A stretch of DNA of 64,000 bases from Chloroflexota bacterium. Lineage in GTDB: Bacteria; Chloroflexota; Anaerolineae; Anaerolineales; Villigracilaceae. The first letter of the stretch is position 1; each line of letters starts with the position of its first letter. A program made the translations under genes and the position numbers. The DNA lies in assembly GCA_021787595.1 (NCBI GenBank), contig JAJYLQ010000003.1, positions 16,852-80,851 of the forward strand, in the 5' to 3' direction. Positions 47,390 through 55,861 of this stretch are shown here, piece by piece. The notes beneath the pieces are model-generated. The model was given only the letters and a program-made list of their open reading frames with translations, had not been told where the DNA came from and searched no databases.

Positions 47390-49969
47390 ATGTTCAAAAC
47401 TTCAGGAAGACGAAAAAAGAAAACCACTGCCCAGGCCATGGTGGAGTTCGCCCTGGCTTTGCCTGTTTTGCTGCTGGTAATTTATGGCCTCATCGAAAGC
47501 GGCCGTTTGCTTTTTATTTACGCGTCGGTGGTGACCGCAGCCCGCAATGCAGCGCGTTACGGATCAGCAACAGGCAATAATGCTTCCGGCACTCCATATT
47601 ATCAGGACTGCACAGGCATTACAGCAGCCGCAAACAACGTGGCTTTTATTAACAAGTTCTCCAGCATCAACATCTCATACGATGCCGGTCTGGACTCGGG
47701 TGGAAATCCCATCCTGTTCACCGGAGGTCAGGCGGGCAATGCATCCTGCTCTCAGGACGCATCACCGTCCGATGTGCAAAACGGATGGCGGATCAATGTT
47801 TCAGTCTCCACGCAGTATGCCCCAATCGTGCCTCTGGTTCCGTTCGGTCCCTTCACGATCACATCCATGAGTTCGCGTACCCTGCTGGGCAGCGTTTCCA
47901 TCGGCGTGACTGCGCCGCCCCAAACCTGGACGGGCAGCGGAGGCATCAACCTGCAAGTGACGACTGACGTCTCCTCATACAGCTTTGCCGGGCAAGTAAT
48001 TCATTTTACATATATAATCACAAACACTTCGGGGTCAAAGATCACTTCGCCGGCTTATTCCATAAATGATAACCTGGTCACCAGTACAAACTGCTCAGGA
48101 GCGGCCAGCCCGCTCGATGTAGGGGCGTCCACCCAATGCACAGGCACTTACACGATCACCCAGGCCGACCTGGATAATGGCAGCATTTCAGGTATTGCCT
48201 CGGCCACCGTCAGCGCGTTCGTGTCGAATACAGTTAACACCACGCTGTATGCGGATCAAAAACCCAGTCTATCCCTGACAAAAACTGCATCTGTGGCTGC
48301 CGCGGCTCCTGGCCAAACCGTGACTTACACTTACACGATCAAGAATACAGGTAACGTAACGCTGCAATCCATCACAACGAACGACAGCAGGCTCGGGAGC
48401 GTTTGCTCTGTAACCAGCCTTGCGCCAAATGCAACGTATACATGCAATATAAACTACCATGTTACAAAGGCAGATGGTGATGCAGGTACGATCACGAACA
48501 CAGCTCAATCTACGGCTACATTCGCAGCCAAAACCTATAATTCCAACTCAGCCAGCGTCACGGTTGTCACCACAGACCTTGTCTTGGGCATCAACGCACC
48601 GACATCTGTCACCCCGGTGGTTGGCCAACCCTTCCCCAACATTCCCTTTACTTTTGCGCTTGGGAACGCGACCAACCAATCCATGTCTCCCAATTTCACT
48701 GTAGACGCGAAGACGTCCACAGGGACTTCCATCCCTACCTCCCCCAACCCCTGCTCTAATCAAAGCCTTGCCAAAAATAGCTATGTTACCTGTACTGGGT
48801 CTTATACCGTAACCCAATCGGATGTTGATAATGGGCAGGTCGCTGTCACTGCAACAGGTTACGGCAACAATGGAGCGATCAAATCCAATACGTTCACTCT
48901 TACCGTGATCGTGAACCAATCGCCGCAAATCACACTGACCGTCACGCCATCCACGACGCTGGCGACAACCGTAGGGACGGTTGTAAACTATACCTACACC
49001 TTACAAAATTCCGGAAACGTCACACTGTATTCACCTTTTAGCATTACAGATAACGTTGTGACGAATGCGACCTGCGCAGGCGCAACCAGCCCTCTCGCAC
49101 CGGGAGCTTCCACGACCTGCACCGGTTCCTACACCATTACGCAGGCCGATATTGATGCGGGTTCAGTCATTGACCAGGCAACGGCTAGCGGTAGTATGCC
49201 AAACGGTTTTACCGTTACCTCGGCTACAGCAACTTCGACCGTCATCACATACACTTCACCGCGTCTGACCTTGCAGAAAACAGCAAATCCAACGCTTGCC
49301 AACTCTGCCGGACAGGTTGTCACTTATACCTATACTCTCCAAAATACCGGCAATACGGCATTGATAGCCCCGTTCACAGTAACCGACAATAAGATTGGCA
49401 GCGCCAATTGCAGCGCGGCGGTCAGTCCGATCCTGGTTGGCGGTTCGACCACCTGCACCGGAAGCTACACCGTTACCGCTGCGGACATTACGGCCGGTTC
49501 AGTAACTAATATTGCTACTGCCTCGGCAGTGGTGCGAGGCACGAACACCACCTTAACATCCAACCAGGCTTCCGCCACGGTTCAAACCGGCGCCATCGCC
49601 TGCGACCCGCGCCACAGTGGCATACAGACCTCGCCGTTCAGCATGACCATCTTCAACGAAAGCGCTTCGGCCACAATTACAATTTCGCAGATCCAGGTCT
49701 ACTTCAACACCAACCCCACAGGGCAGTTTATCAGTACGATGCAATACGGAGGCGTAACGATCTGGGCCGGCGCAGCCACAGGCTCCCCCGGCGTATTTAC
49801 CGTCTTCAGCGGCGATGTCACCCTGCAGGCAGGCAAAAACAAGCTTTTGGGATTGACATTCAATAAGAACTACATTCCCAGCAATCCGCCCATTGAACGC
49901 ATCATTGTTACTTTCGTTGAAAGCGGATGTCCAGTATTAGATTCGAACAATAACAATCAGTTACCATAA
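47390..49969 (+). CDS. TadE-like pseudopilin fused to adhesin-type repeats
   Basis: Predicted 859-residue protein. Residues about 12-60 form a TadE-like N terminus (AQAMVEFALALPVLLLVIYGLIESG). Five beta-rich repeats of about 100 residues follow (about 180-690), each near VTYTYTIKNTGNVTL and a CTGSYTITQADIDAGS-type motif, as in DUF11/DUF7507-like adhesin domains. A final domain has a Cys near both ends. TadE fused to such repeats would anchor the adhesive stalk in the membrane or pilus. Start ATG 47390 chosen; the longer frame begins at 47360. Confidence 0.8.
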   Translation: MFKTSGRRKKKTTAQAMVEFALALPVLLLVIYGLIESGRLLFIYASVVTAARNAARYGSATGNNASGTPYYQDCTGITAAANNVAFINKFSSINISYDAGLDSGGNPILFTGGQAGNASCSQDASPSDVQNGWRINVSVSTQYAPIVPLVPFGPFTITSMSSRTLLGSVSIGVTAPPQTWTGSGGINLQVTTDVSSYSFAGQVIHFTYIITNTSGSKITSPAYSINDNLVTSTNCSGAASPLDVGASTQCTGTYTITQADLDNGSISGIASATVSAFVSNTVNTTLYADQKPSLSLTKTASVAAAAPGQTVTYTYTIKNTGNVTLQSITTNDSRLGSVCSVTSLAPNATYTCNINYHVTKADGDAGTITNTAQSTATFAAKTYNSNSASVTVVTTDLVLGINAPTSVTPVVGQPFPNIPFTFALGNATNQSMSPNFTVDAKTSTGTSIPTSPNPCSNQSLAKNSYVTCTGSYTVTQSDVDNGQVAVTATGYGNNGAIKSNTFTLTVIVNQSPQITLTVTPSTTLATTVGTVVNYTYTLQNSGNVTLYSPFSITDNVVTNATCAGATSPLAPGASTTCTGSYTITQADIDAGSVIDQATASGSMPNGFTVTSATATSTVITYTSPRLTLQKTANPTLANSAGQVVTYTYTLQNTGNTALIAPFTVTDNKIGSANCSAAVSPILVGGSTTCTGSYTVTAADITAGSVTNIATASAVVRGTNTTLTSNQASATVQTGAIACDPRHSGIQTSPFSMTIFNESASATITISQIQVYFNTNPTGQFISTMQYGGVTIWAGAATGSPGVFTVFSGDVTLQAGKNKLLGLTFNKNYIPSNPPIERIIVTFVESGCPVLDSNNNNQLP

Positions 49970-49984
49970 ACCAAGGTAATCGAA

Positions 49985-50446
49985 ATGAAAAAGCAGAACC
50001 TTCTCCAAGGGTCCAAACACCAACGCGGCCAAAGCCTCGTCGAATTGGCAATCAGCCTCACCATCATCCTCATGCTGCTTTCCGGCGCGGTGGATTTCGG
50101 AATGGCCTTCTTCTCCTATACTGCCATGCGCGACGCCGCGCAGGAGGGCGCATTGTACGGCTCGTTCAATCCGAGAGATATCCAGGGGATCATCTATCGC
50201 GTTCAAAGATCGTCCACCAGCCCGGTCGATTTTTCGGACAGCAGCAAGGTCACAATTAACGTTTCGCCAACCAACGGCATCTCTGCCGAATGCCAGGGAA
50301 CGACTGGCGGCACAGTCAATGGCGTTCAAGTCACAGTCCATTATGATTACCCCCTCGTGATGCCGTTCCTGGGCGCTTTTATTGGAAGCCAGACCATCCC
50401 CCTGACCGCCACGGTGACGGACACGATTTTGTCGCCTCAATGCTGA
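49985..50446 (+). CDS. TadE-family pseudopilin
   Basis: Predicted 153-residue protein with the TadE start RGQSLVELAISLTIILMLLSGAVDFG and a beta-rich C-terminal part. TadE-type proteins are minor pilins of Tad pili. The gene starts 15 bases after the previous stop and is followed by a Tad-domain gene, so all four genes from 46553 form one pilus-like operon. No tadA/tadB/tadC gene is in the window. Confidence 0.85.
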   Translation: MKKQNLLQGSKHQRGQSLVELAISLTIILMLLSGAVDFGMAFFSYTAMRDAAQEGALYGSFNPRDIQGIIYRVQRSSTSPVDFSDSSKVTINVSPTNGISAECQGTTGGTVNGVQVTVHYDYPLVMPFLGAFIGSQTIPLTATVTDTILSPQC

Positions 50447-50468
50447 GAATCAAAAAGGACAATTCATC

Positions 50469-51716
50469 TTGAAAGGAATTAAGCGCGCGGAACGCGGCCA
50501 GGCGCTGATTATCATTGTTTTCAGCATCATCGGGCTGATCGGTGCTGTCGCGCTTGCAGTAGATGGCGGAAACGTGTATGCTGAACGGCGCCGCGCCCAA
50601 AGCGCAGCGGATGCGGCCGCTCTGGCCGGCGCCCTCGAACGGGTCAATAACAACACAACCAGCTGGACCGATGCGGTCTTTCAATCTGCGAAAAAGAATG
50701 GCTACAACAACGATGGCGTTACCAACGTTGTCAAGGTTTCCAGCCCGCCCGTCAGCGGCCCTTATGCCGGCAACGTGGAATATATCCAGGTTCAAATCAC
50801 ATCCTACACCAAAACCTATTTTGCATCCGTTCTCGGAATTCCGCAGATCACCAGTGTTGTGCAGGCCGTCTCGCGCACCAAAACGCCGCAATATCTTCCG
50901 ATGTTCGGCGGCGCGGCGGTCGTCAGTCTGGCACCGGTCAGCGATTGCGACAACTTCAAAGCGTTCTGGGTAACGGCCGAGGCCACATTGGACCTCACCG
51001 GCGGAGGCATCTTCGTCAACTCGAACAACCCGGACTGCGCTTTCATCGAACAGGGCGAAGGCAGTGTTCGCATTCGCGATAACAACCAAATTCAGATCGT
51101 GGGCGGGGCCTCCATCCAAAAGCCAAAGCTGCTCACCCCATTTCCGCCGGTTACCAACGCCCCTCCGGTTTCATATCCGCCGCCATTCTACATGCCAAAG
51201 GTTGGATGCGGGGGCCAAATGGCAAGGATTCAGGGCGATGGCCACACGATGAGTCCCGGAACATGGAGCGATACATTTCCACCTCCGGGCGTCACCTCAT
51301 TATCAAGTGGGGTCTATTGTCTGGACGGCGATTTTTTTCTGGGCGATAACAGCCAATTGGAAGGCAGGCAGGTTGTTTTCAAAATGGAACACGGAAGCCT
51401 TCACTTTACCTCGAGCGCCCGGGTGGATCTCTCCGCGCCGGGTTCGGGGAGCCTGGCCGGCTTGCTGATCTATCAGCCGCAAGACAACACTCACTACATG
51501 GCGCTCAACGCCAACCCATATTCCAGGATTCGAGGAAGCATTCTGGCTCCCGGCGCACAGATTCGAATCCACGGGAACTCATCGAGCTATGGTTTCCACA
51601 GCCAGATCATCGGATACACCATCCAGGTTGACGGGGATAACGATATCGTCTTCCGAATCCTCGAAGAACAAAACTACAAGGCTTTGACGTTTCCGCAGAT
51701 TCAATTCAGCCAGTAG
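50469..51716 (+). CDS. Tad-domain protein (TadG-like)
   Basis: Predicted 415-residue protein: N-terminal Tad/TadE helix (ERGQALIIIVFSIIGLIGAVALAVDGGNVYAERRRAQSAADAAALAGA) and a beta-rich outside domain with several Cys. The start is TTG 50469, with AAGGA about ten bases upstream. A paralogue is found at 54228-55685. It is the last gene of the pilus-like operon. Function in pilus assembly or surface adhesion is likely but unproven. Confidence 0.8.
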   Translation: MKGIKRAERGQALIIIVFSIIGLIGAVALAVDGGNVYAERRRAQSAADAAALAGALERVNNNTTSWTDAVFQSAKKNGYNNDGVTNVVKVSSPPVSGPYAGNVEYIQVQITSYTKTYFASVLGIPQITSVVQAVSRTKTPQYLPMFGGAAVVSLAPVSDCDNFKAFWVTAEATLDLTGGGIFVNSNNPDCAFIEQGEGSVRIRDNNQIQIVGGASIQKPKLLTPFPPVTNAPPVSYPPPFYMPKVGCGGQMARIQGDGHTMSPGTWSDTFPPPGVTSLSSGVYCLDGDFFLGDNSQLEGRQVVFKMEHGSLHFTSSARVDLSAPGSGSLAGLLIYQPQDNTHYMALNANPYSRIRGSILAPGAQIRIHGNSSSYGFHSQIIGYTIQVDGDNDIVFRILEEQNYKALTFPQIQFSQ

Positions 51717-51763
51717 AAAAAACGCCCGGCTGGGACCCGGGACCGGACGCCGTTTAATCGCGG

Positions 51764-51830
51764 TATAATCTTGCCCACGTTGGATTCCGTCAAGGAGGTG
51801 ACACGAAAATTTGATCCGGGAAAGATAGCG
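51764..51830 (+). promoter_or_regulatory. -10 box, perfect ribosome-binding site and a five-codon frame
   Basis: TATAAT at 51764-51769 and AAGGAGGTGA at 51792-51801, a near-perfect complement of the 16S rRNA 3' end, then TTG ATC CGG GAA AGA TAG. The expression signals are strong but the frame is only five codons, and a repeat array begins just after it. Confidence 0.45.
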
Positions 51831-51837
51831 CATGGAC

Positions 51838-51934
51838 TTTAGTTCTGTAGTTCGGTTGTTTTGTAGTCACTTAGTTGAGCACTGCGAAGCGCGTTAACTA
51901 CTCAACCAAAAAACTACATCACTACAAAACTAGA
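51838..51934. repeat. Heptamer-type repeats in inverted arms (TAGTT / AACTA)
   Basis: AGTTCTGTAGTTCGG...TTAGTTGAG on the left and CTCAACC...ACTACAAAACTA on the right form an imperfect large hairpin around ACTGCGAAGCGCGTT, with a 7-bp periodicity. Confidence 0.65.
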
Positions 51935-51940
51935 GTTGAC

Positions 51941-52026
51941 GAGGATGAGGGTTCTCCATCGCAGGATGGAGTTAATCTTCCCTCACTCCGCCTTCTCCCA
52001 GTGGGAGAGGGGTAAGGGTGAGGGCG
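51941..52026. repeat. Intergenic copy of the CCCTCAC...GGGTGAGGG repeat
   Basis: CCCTCACTCCGCCTTCTCCCAGTGGGAGAGGGG-like centre; related to 43132-43207. The rest of the gap before glmS holds no gene. Confidence 0.7.
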
Positions 52027-52160
52027 AGAAAAAATCGAAGGTTCAGCGGAAGCCCTCCGGGTGCGCCACACCCGATTTCTTTCCCTCCAGTAATCAATCT
52101 TGCAAATAATGCCGCGCAGGTAACTGTGCGGACAAAACTGCAGAAATGGCAAAAAGCCGA

Positions 52161-52210
52161 TATTCGATGATCGAATTATCGAGTGTCGGATATCGAATCT
52201 CGAATTCAAA
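52161..52210. repeat. Heptamer-like array upstream of glmS (TATTCGA / ATATCGA units)
   Basis: Units TATTCGA, TGATCGA, ATTATCGA, GTGTCGG, ATATCGA, ATCTCGA lie directly before the ribosome-binding site. Confidence 0.75.
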
Positions 52211-52224
52211 TCTGGAGGATCCCC

Positions 52225-54066
52225 ATGTGTGGAATCGTCGGATATATCGGGCCGCGCGACGCGACGCCGATCATCCTCAACGGCCTGAAGAGGCTGGAAT
52301 ACCGCGGCTATGACTCGGCTGGAATCGCTGTCTTGAACGGCGGCCAGCTCGAGATCCGGAAGGACGCGGGCAAGTTATCCCAATTGATCGAGCTTGTCAA
52401 CAAGTCGCCCATCAATGGCGCGCCTGGAATTGGACATACGCGTTGGGCAACGCACGGCGCGCCGTCGCAGCGCAATGCTCATCCGCACGTCAGCCGCAAT
52501 GGGCGCGTGGTTGTCGTGCAAAACGGCATCGTCGAGAACTTCCTTGAACTCAAGGAAGAGTTGATGGCCGAAGGCGTCGAGTTCCAATCGGACACCGACA
52601 CCGAAACGATCGTGCATCTCGTCGAGCATTACCTGGCAACCGGGCTCGATCTGGTCGAAGCTGCGCGGCGGACGTTCAATCAAATCCAGGGCGCGAATGT
52701 TGTGGTGCTGATGTCGGCGGATGAGCCGGATAAGATCGTGACCGCGCGCATCGGCAATGCGGGCGGCGTGGTGATTGGACTGGGCGAGGACGAAAACTTC
52801 CTGGCCAGCGACACGCCAGCCATCATGGATCACACGCGCAATGTGATCTTTTTGGAATCGCGCCAGATGGCAGTTGTGACCCGCAGCGATGTCTGCATTC
52901 AAACACTCGATGGGAACAAAATCAAACCGCAGGCGCATTCGGTTTCATGGGATCCGGTAGCGGCGGAGAAAGGCGAATACCGTCACTTCATGCAAAAGGA
53001 AATCCATGAACAAGTTCGAGCCGTGACAGACACGCTTGCGGGCCGCGTCGATTTTGGCCGCGGCGAAATCCGATTGCCCGATCTCAAACTCACCAAAGAA
53101 CTCGCGAACAAAATCGAAAAGATTTACATCACGGCCTGCGGCACCGCGGCGTATGCGGGAATGGTCGGAAAATATCTGATCGAAAAGATCGCGCGCGTGC
53201 CGGTGGAAGTTGTCATCGCATCCGAATTTCGGTACAGCGATCCGATCATTGATGAAAAGACGGTTGTGCTCGCCATTTCGCAATCCGGCGAGACGGCGGA
53301 TACGTTGGCCGCGATGGAAGAAGGCCGGCGCAAAGGCGCAGTCGTCTGGAGCATCGTCAACGCGATCGGATCACAAGCCATGCGACTTGCGGACGGATTC
53401 ATCTCGATGCAAACCGGACCCGAGATCGGCGTGGCTTCGACGAAGGCTTTTACCGCGCCTCTGGTGGACCAATACATGCTGGCGATTCTTTTGGCCGACC
53501 TGCGCGGCGTCATAGATGAAAAGACGCGCAAAGCATTCGTTGCTGATTTGCGTCTCATACCTGACCTTGTTGGCCGCACGCTGGATCGCGAAGCCGAAGT
53601 CGAGAAAGTTGCCTACGCACTGAAGGATGTATATGACTGTCTCTATCTTGGACGCGGCATCAATATGCCAATTGCCTATGAAGGCGCCCTGAAGCTGAAG
53701 GAAATTTCGTACATTCATGCCGAGGGCTATCCGGCCGGCGAAATGAAACATGGACCGATCGCATTGATTGATAAAACCATGCCGGTCGTGTGTCTCGCGC
53801 CGAAAGATCCATGGCACGAGAAGATGATCTCGCAAATCCAGCAAGCCAGGGCGCGCGGCGGGACGGTCATTGCAGTGGCAACGGACGGCGACGAGCTAGT
53901 CAATGGAATGGCAGATCGGGTTCTGTGGGTCCCTGAAGCGCCGTGGATGCTCTCACCGGTGGTGACCGTTTTGCCCCTCCAACTGCTGGCCTATCACATC
54001 GCCGCCATCCGCGGCCTGGATGTGGACCAGCCAAGGAATCTGGCCAAATCGGTGACAGTCGAGTAA
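52225..54066 (+). CDS. glmS: Glutamine--fructose-6-phosphate aminotransferase GlmS
   Basis: Predicted 613-residue enzyme. It starts MCGIVGYIG, so the N-terminal nucleophile is Cys2, with the glutaminase domain to about residue 235. Two SIS sugar-isomerase domains follow (ACGTAAYAG and GRGINMPIAYEGALKLKEISYIHAEGYPAGE regions). GlmS makes glucosamine-6-phosphate, the first hexosamine for peptidoglycan and surface polysaccharides, so it supplies murA and the polysaccharide operons. TGGAGGATCCCC gives a good ribosome-binding site. No glmS ribozyme-like structure is seen upstream. Confidence 0.93.
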   Translation: MCGIVGYIGPRDATPIILNGLKRLEYRGYDSAGIAVLNGGQLEIRKDAGKLSQLIELVNKSPINGAPGIGHTRWATHGAPSQRNAHPHVSRNGRVVVVQNGIVENFLELKEELMAEGVEFQSDTDTETIVHLVEHYLATGLDLVEAARRTFNQIQGANVVVLMSADEPDKIVTARIGNAGGVVIGLGEDENFLASDTPAIMDHTRNVIFLESRQMAVVTRSDVCIQTLDGNKIKPQAHSVSWDPVAAEKGEYRHFMQKEIHEQVRAVTDTLAGRVDFGRGEIRLPDLKLTKELANKIEKIYITACGTAAYAGMVGKYLIEKIARVPVEVVIASEFRYSDPIIDEKTVVLAISQSGETADTLAAMEEGRRKGAVVWSIVNAIGSQAMRLADGFISMQTGPEIGVASTKAFTAPLVDQYMLAILLADLRGVIDEKTRKAFVADLRLIPDLVGRTLDREAEVEKVAYALKDVYDCLYLGRGINMPIAYEGALKLKEISYIHAEGYPAGEMKHGPIALIDKTMPVVCLAPKDPWHEKMISQIQQARARGGTVIAVATDGDELVNGMADRVLWVPEAPWMLSPVVTVLPLQLLAYHIAAIRGLDVDQPRNLAKSVTVE

Positions 54067-54134
54067 CGGCCATCAGGGTTACAGACAATACCTTGCACTC
54101 TCCTTACATTTCAAAGATGTGCATCCCCTCCCGC

Positions 54135-54163
54135 CTGACAGGGCATATAATGAGATATATAAT
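54135..54163 (+). promoter_or_regulatory. Promoter of the second Tad-domain gene
   Basis: CTGACA (54135-54140) and TATAAT (54158-54163) with 17 bases between them. The start ATG is at 54228 with AGGAGG seven bases upstream. A second TATAAT lies at 54146. Confidence 0.75.
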
Positions 54164-54227
54164 ATCCGGTAAATTACCTCACAAGATCTCAAATTTGCGA
54201 GGTTGGTATGGGCCAGGAGGCGTATCA

Positions 54228-55685
54228 ATGAAAGCAAAGATTTTCGAAAAAGGGCAGGCGCTGATTCTGATCGTTTTCGGAATCGTGGCGTTGGTTGCAT
54301 TGACCGGGCTGGCGGTGGATGGCAGCGCAACCTACAGCAACAGGCAGAGCGCTCAAACCTCTGCCGATGCCGCAGCGCTAGCGGGCGCGCTCCAACTATC
54401 ACTAAACAAAGCTGGCAATGCGTCTAGTGCAGCAACAAGCGTTGCACAAACCGATGGCTTTTCCAATGGCGCAAATGCCACAGTAACCGTCAACAACCCG
54501 CCGTCCACAGGATGCGGCGGAGCCACCAATCCATACATAGGAAATAGTGAGTACATTCAAGTCATTATTAATACTGATGTGCCCACCACATTTGCACCGG
54601 TAGTTGGCATCCGCGATTTGCATAACTGCGTCGAAGCGATCGCGCATGGCAGGTCGGCATCCAGCAGCAGCATGTACGGCGGCGCGGCAATGGTCTCGAC
54701 CAAGCCCACCGGCGACCAGACCTTTCTGTTGAACGGTGGCGCTACCGTCAGAACTCACCAAAGCGGCGTATTCGTCAATAGCAATGGATCAAAGGCCCTG
54801 TTCATGAATGGCGGCGCAAAACTGGATTTGGATTCAAACGCCATGATCGTGGGAGGATATGGTTACAACGGCGGCGCGACCTGGAAGCCGGGAATCACCA
54901 CCGGCGTCCCCCAATTGACCATGCCGGACCCAGCCTGGGCAAAAATCCCTGCTCCGCCGACTCCTCCAACTTGCAGCGGCAATGGCTCGATCAACGGAAC
55001 GGTTCTAAGCCCCGGTAACTTCACCAATATCACCTTGAACGGCGGTAAAAATTACACGATGAATCCCGGCGTGTACTGCATCAGCGGCAGCTTCAACCTG
55101 AACGGAAGCGCCAACCTGAGCGGCTCCACCGGAACGGTTTCCATTGTGTCTAATTCCAACGTTACAATCAATGGCGGCGACACTCTTACCTTCAACGATC
55201 TTGAGATTTACACCACGAATGGAACCTGGACGCTCAATGGCTCAACGACGGCCAATCTAAAAAAGGTACGTTTTTACGCGACCGGATCAGCCAACTGGAT
55301 TGTCAACGGCGGCTCCACGTTTACATCAGATGATGCCTATTTCTATTTGCACAGCGGGACGATCATTTGGAACGGGAGTTCCACTCTTAACCTGCATGCG
55401 CCGCCAGCGGGTGATCCGTACGCGGGTCTTTTGATCTACATGCCGTGGAACACGAACACGAACTATATCACCATGAACGGCGGTTCGAATATCAAGATTA
55501 CCGGCACGTATCTTGCCCCACACTGCCCAATGACTTTCAATGGAAGCTTGAACGCCAGCGCAGTTGACAGCCAGATCATTGCATCCACCTTTATCGTGAA
55601 CGGCGGCACGACTGTGGATGTCACTTATAAAGCTGCTGATAATTGGAGCCCCCCGCAGGCCGCGATTGTCGAACTTGCGCGCTAG
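54228..55685 (+). CDS. Tad-domain surface protein
   Basis: Predicted 485-residue protein. The N terminus EKGQALILIVFGIVALVALTGLAVDGSATYSNRQSAQTSADAAALAG is a Tad-domain helix. The rest is Asn/Gly/Ser/Thr-rich with repeated NGGxxxxNG patterns (FLLNGGATV, LFMNGGAKLDL, TWTLNGSTTANL), a beta-solenoid-like surface part. It is a paralogue of 50469-51716 but in its own transcript. Adhesion or pilus tip function is possible but not shown. Confidence 0.78.
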   Translation: MKAKIFEKGQALILIVFGIVALVALTGLAVDGSATYSNRQSAQTSADAAALAGALQLSLNKAGNASSAATSVAQTDGFSNGANATVTVNNPPSTGCGGATNPYIGNSEYIQVIINTDVPTTFAPVVGIRDLHNCVEAIAHGRSASSSSMYGGAAMVSTKPTGDQTFLLNGGATVRTHQSGVFVNSNGSKALFMNGGAKLDLDSNAMIVGGYGYNGGATWKPGITTGVPQLTMPDPAWAKIPAPPTPPTCSGNGSINGTVLSPGNFTNITLNGGKNYTMNPGVYCISGSFNLNGSANLSGSTGTVSIVSNSNVTINGGDTLTFNDLEIYTTNGTWTLNGSTTANLKKVRFYATGSANWIVNGGSTFTSDDAYFYLHSGTIIWNGSSTLNLHAPPAGDPYAGLLIYMPWNTNTNYITMNGGSNIKITGTYLAPHCPMTFNGSLNASAVDSQIIASTFIVNGGTTVDVTYKAADNWSPPQAAIVELAR

Positions 55686-55687
55686 CC

Positions 55688-55747
55688 GGTGATAAAAAAG
55701 CGAAGACGGCCTTCCTGGTTCGAAGAGCCGTCTTCGTTTATATCACC
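55688..55747 (+). terminator. Terminator after the second Tad-domain gene
   Basis: CGAAGACGGC (55701-55710) and GCCGTCTTCG (55727-55736) pair, with an outer GGTGATA/TATCACC pair; TTTATAT follows. Confidence 0.75.
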
Positions 55748-55861
55748 CGAGGTGGTCCAAAAAACCGTGTTTTACATAGTGGGCAATGTGTGGGGCATAA
55801 TTTTTGGAAAGTTCTAAACAATTGTCGCAGTAGCAATGAAAGTATGGAATGGAGGAGTGTC

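Noticed and set aside
51832..51897. A 21-codon frame starting at ATG 51832
   Set aside because: It is composed of repeat-array sequence and lies over 30 bases from the ribosome-binding site.
52040..52224. glmS ribozyme in the leader of glmS
   Set aside because: No conserved core or pseudoknot-like sequence could be recognised; the leader consists of repeats and the ribosome-binding site.
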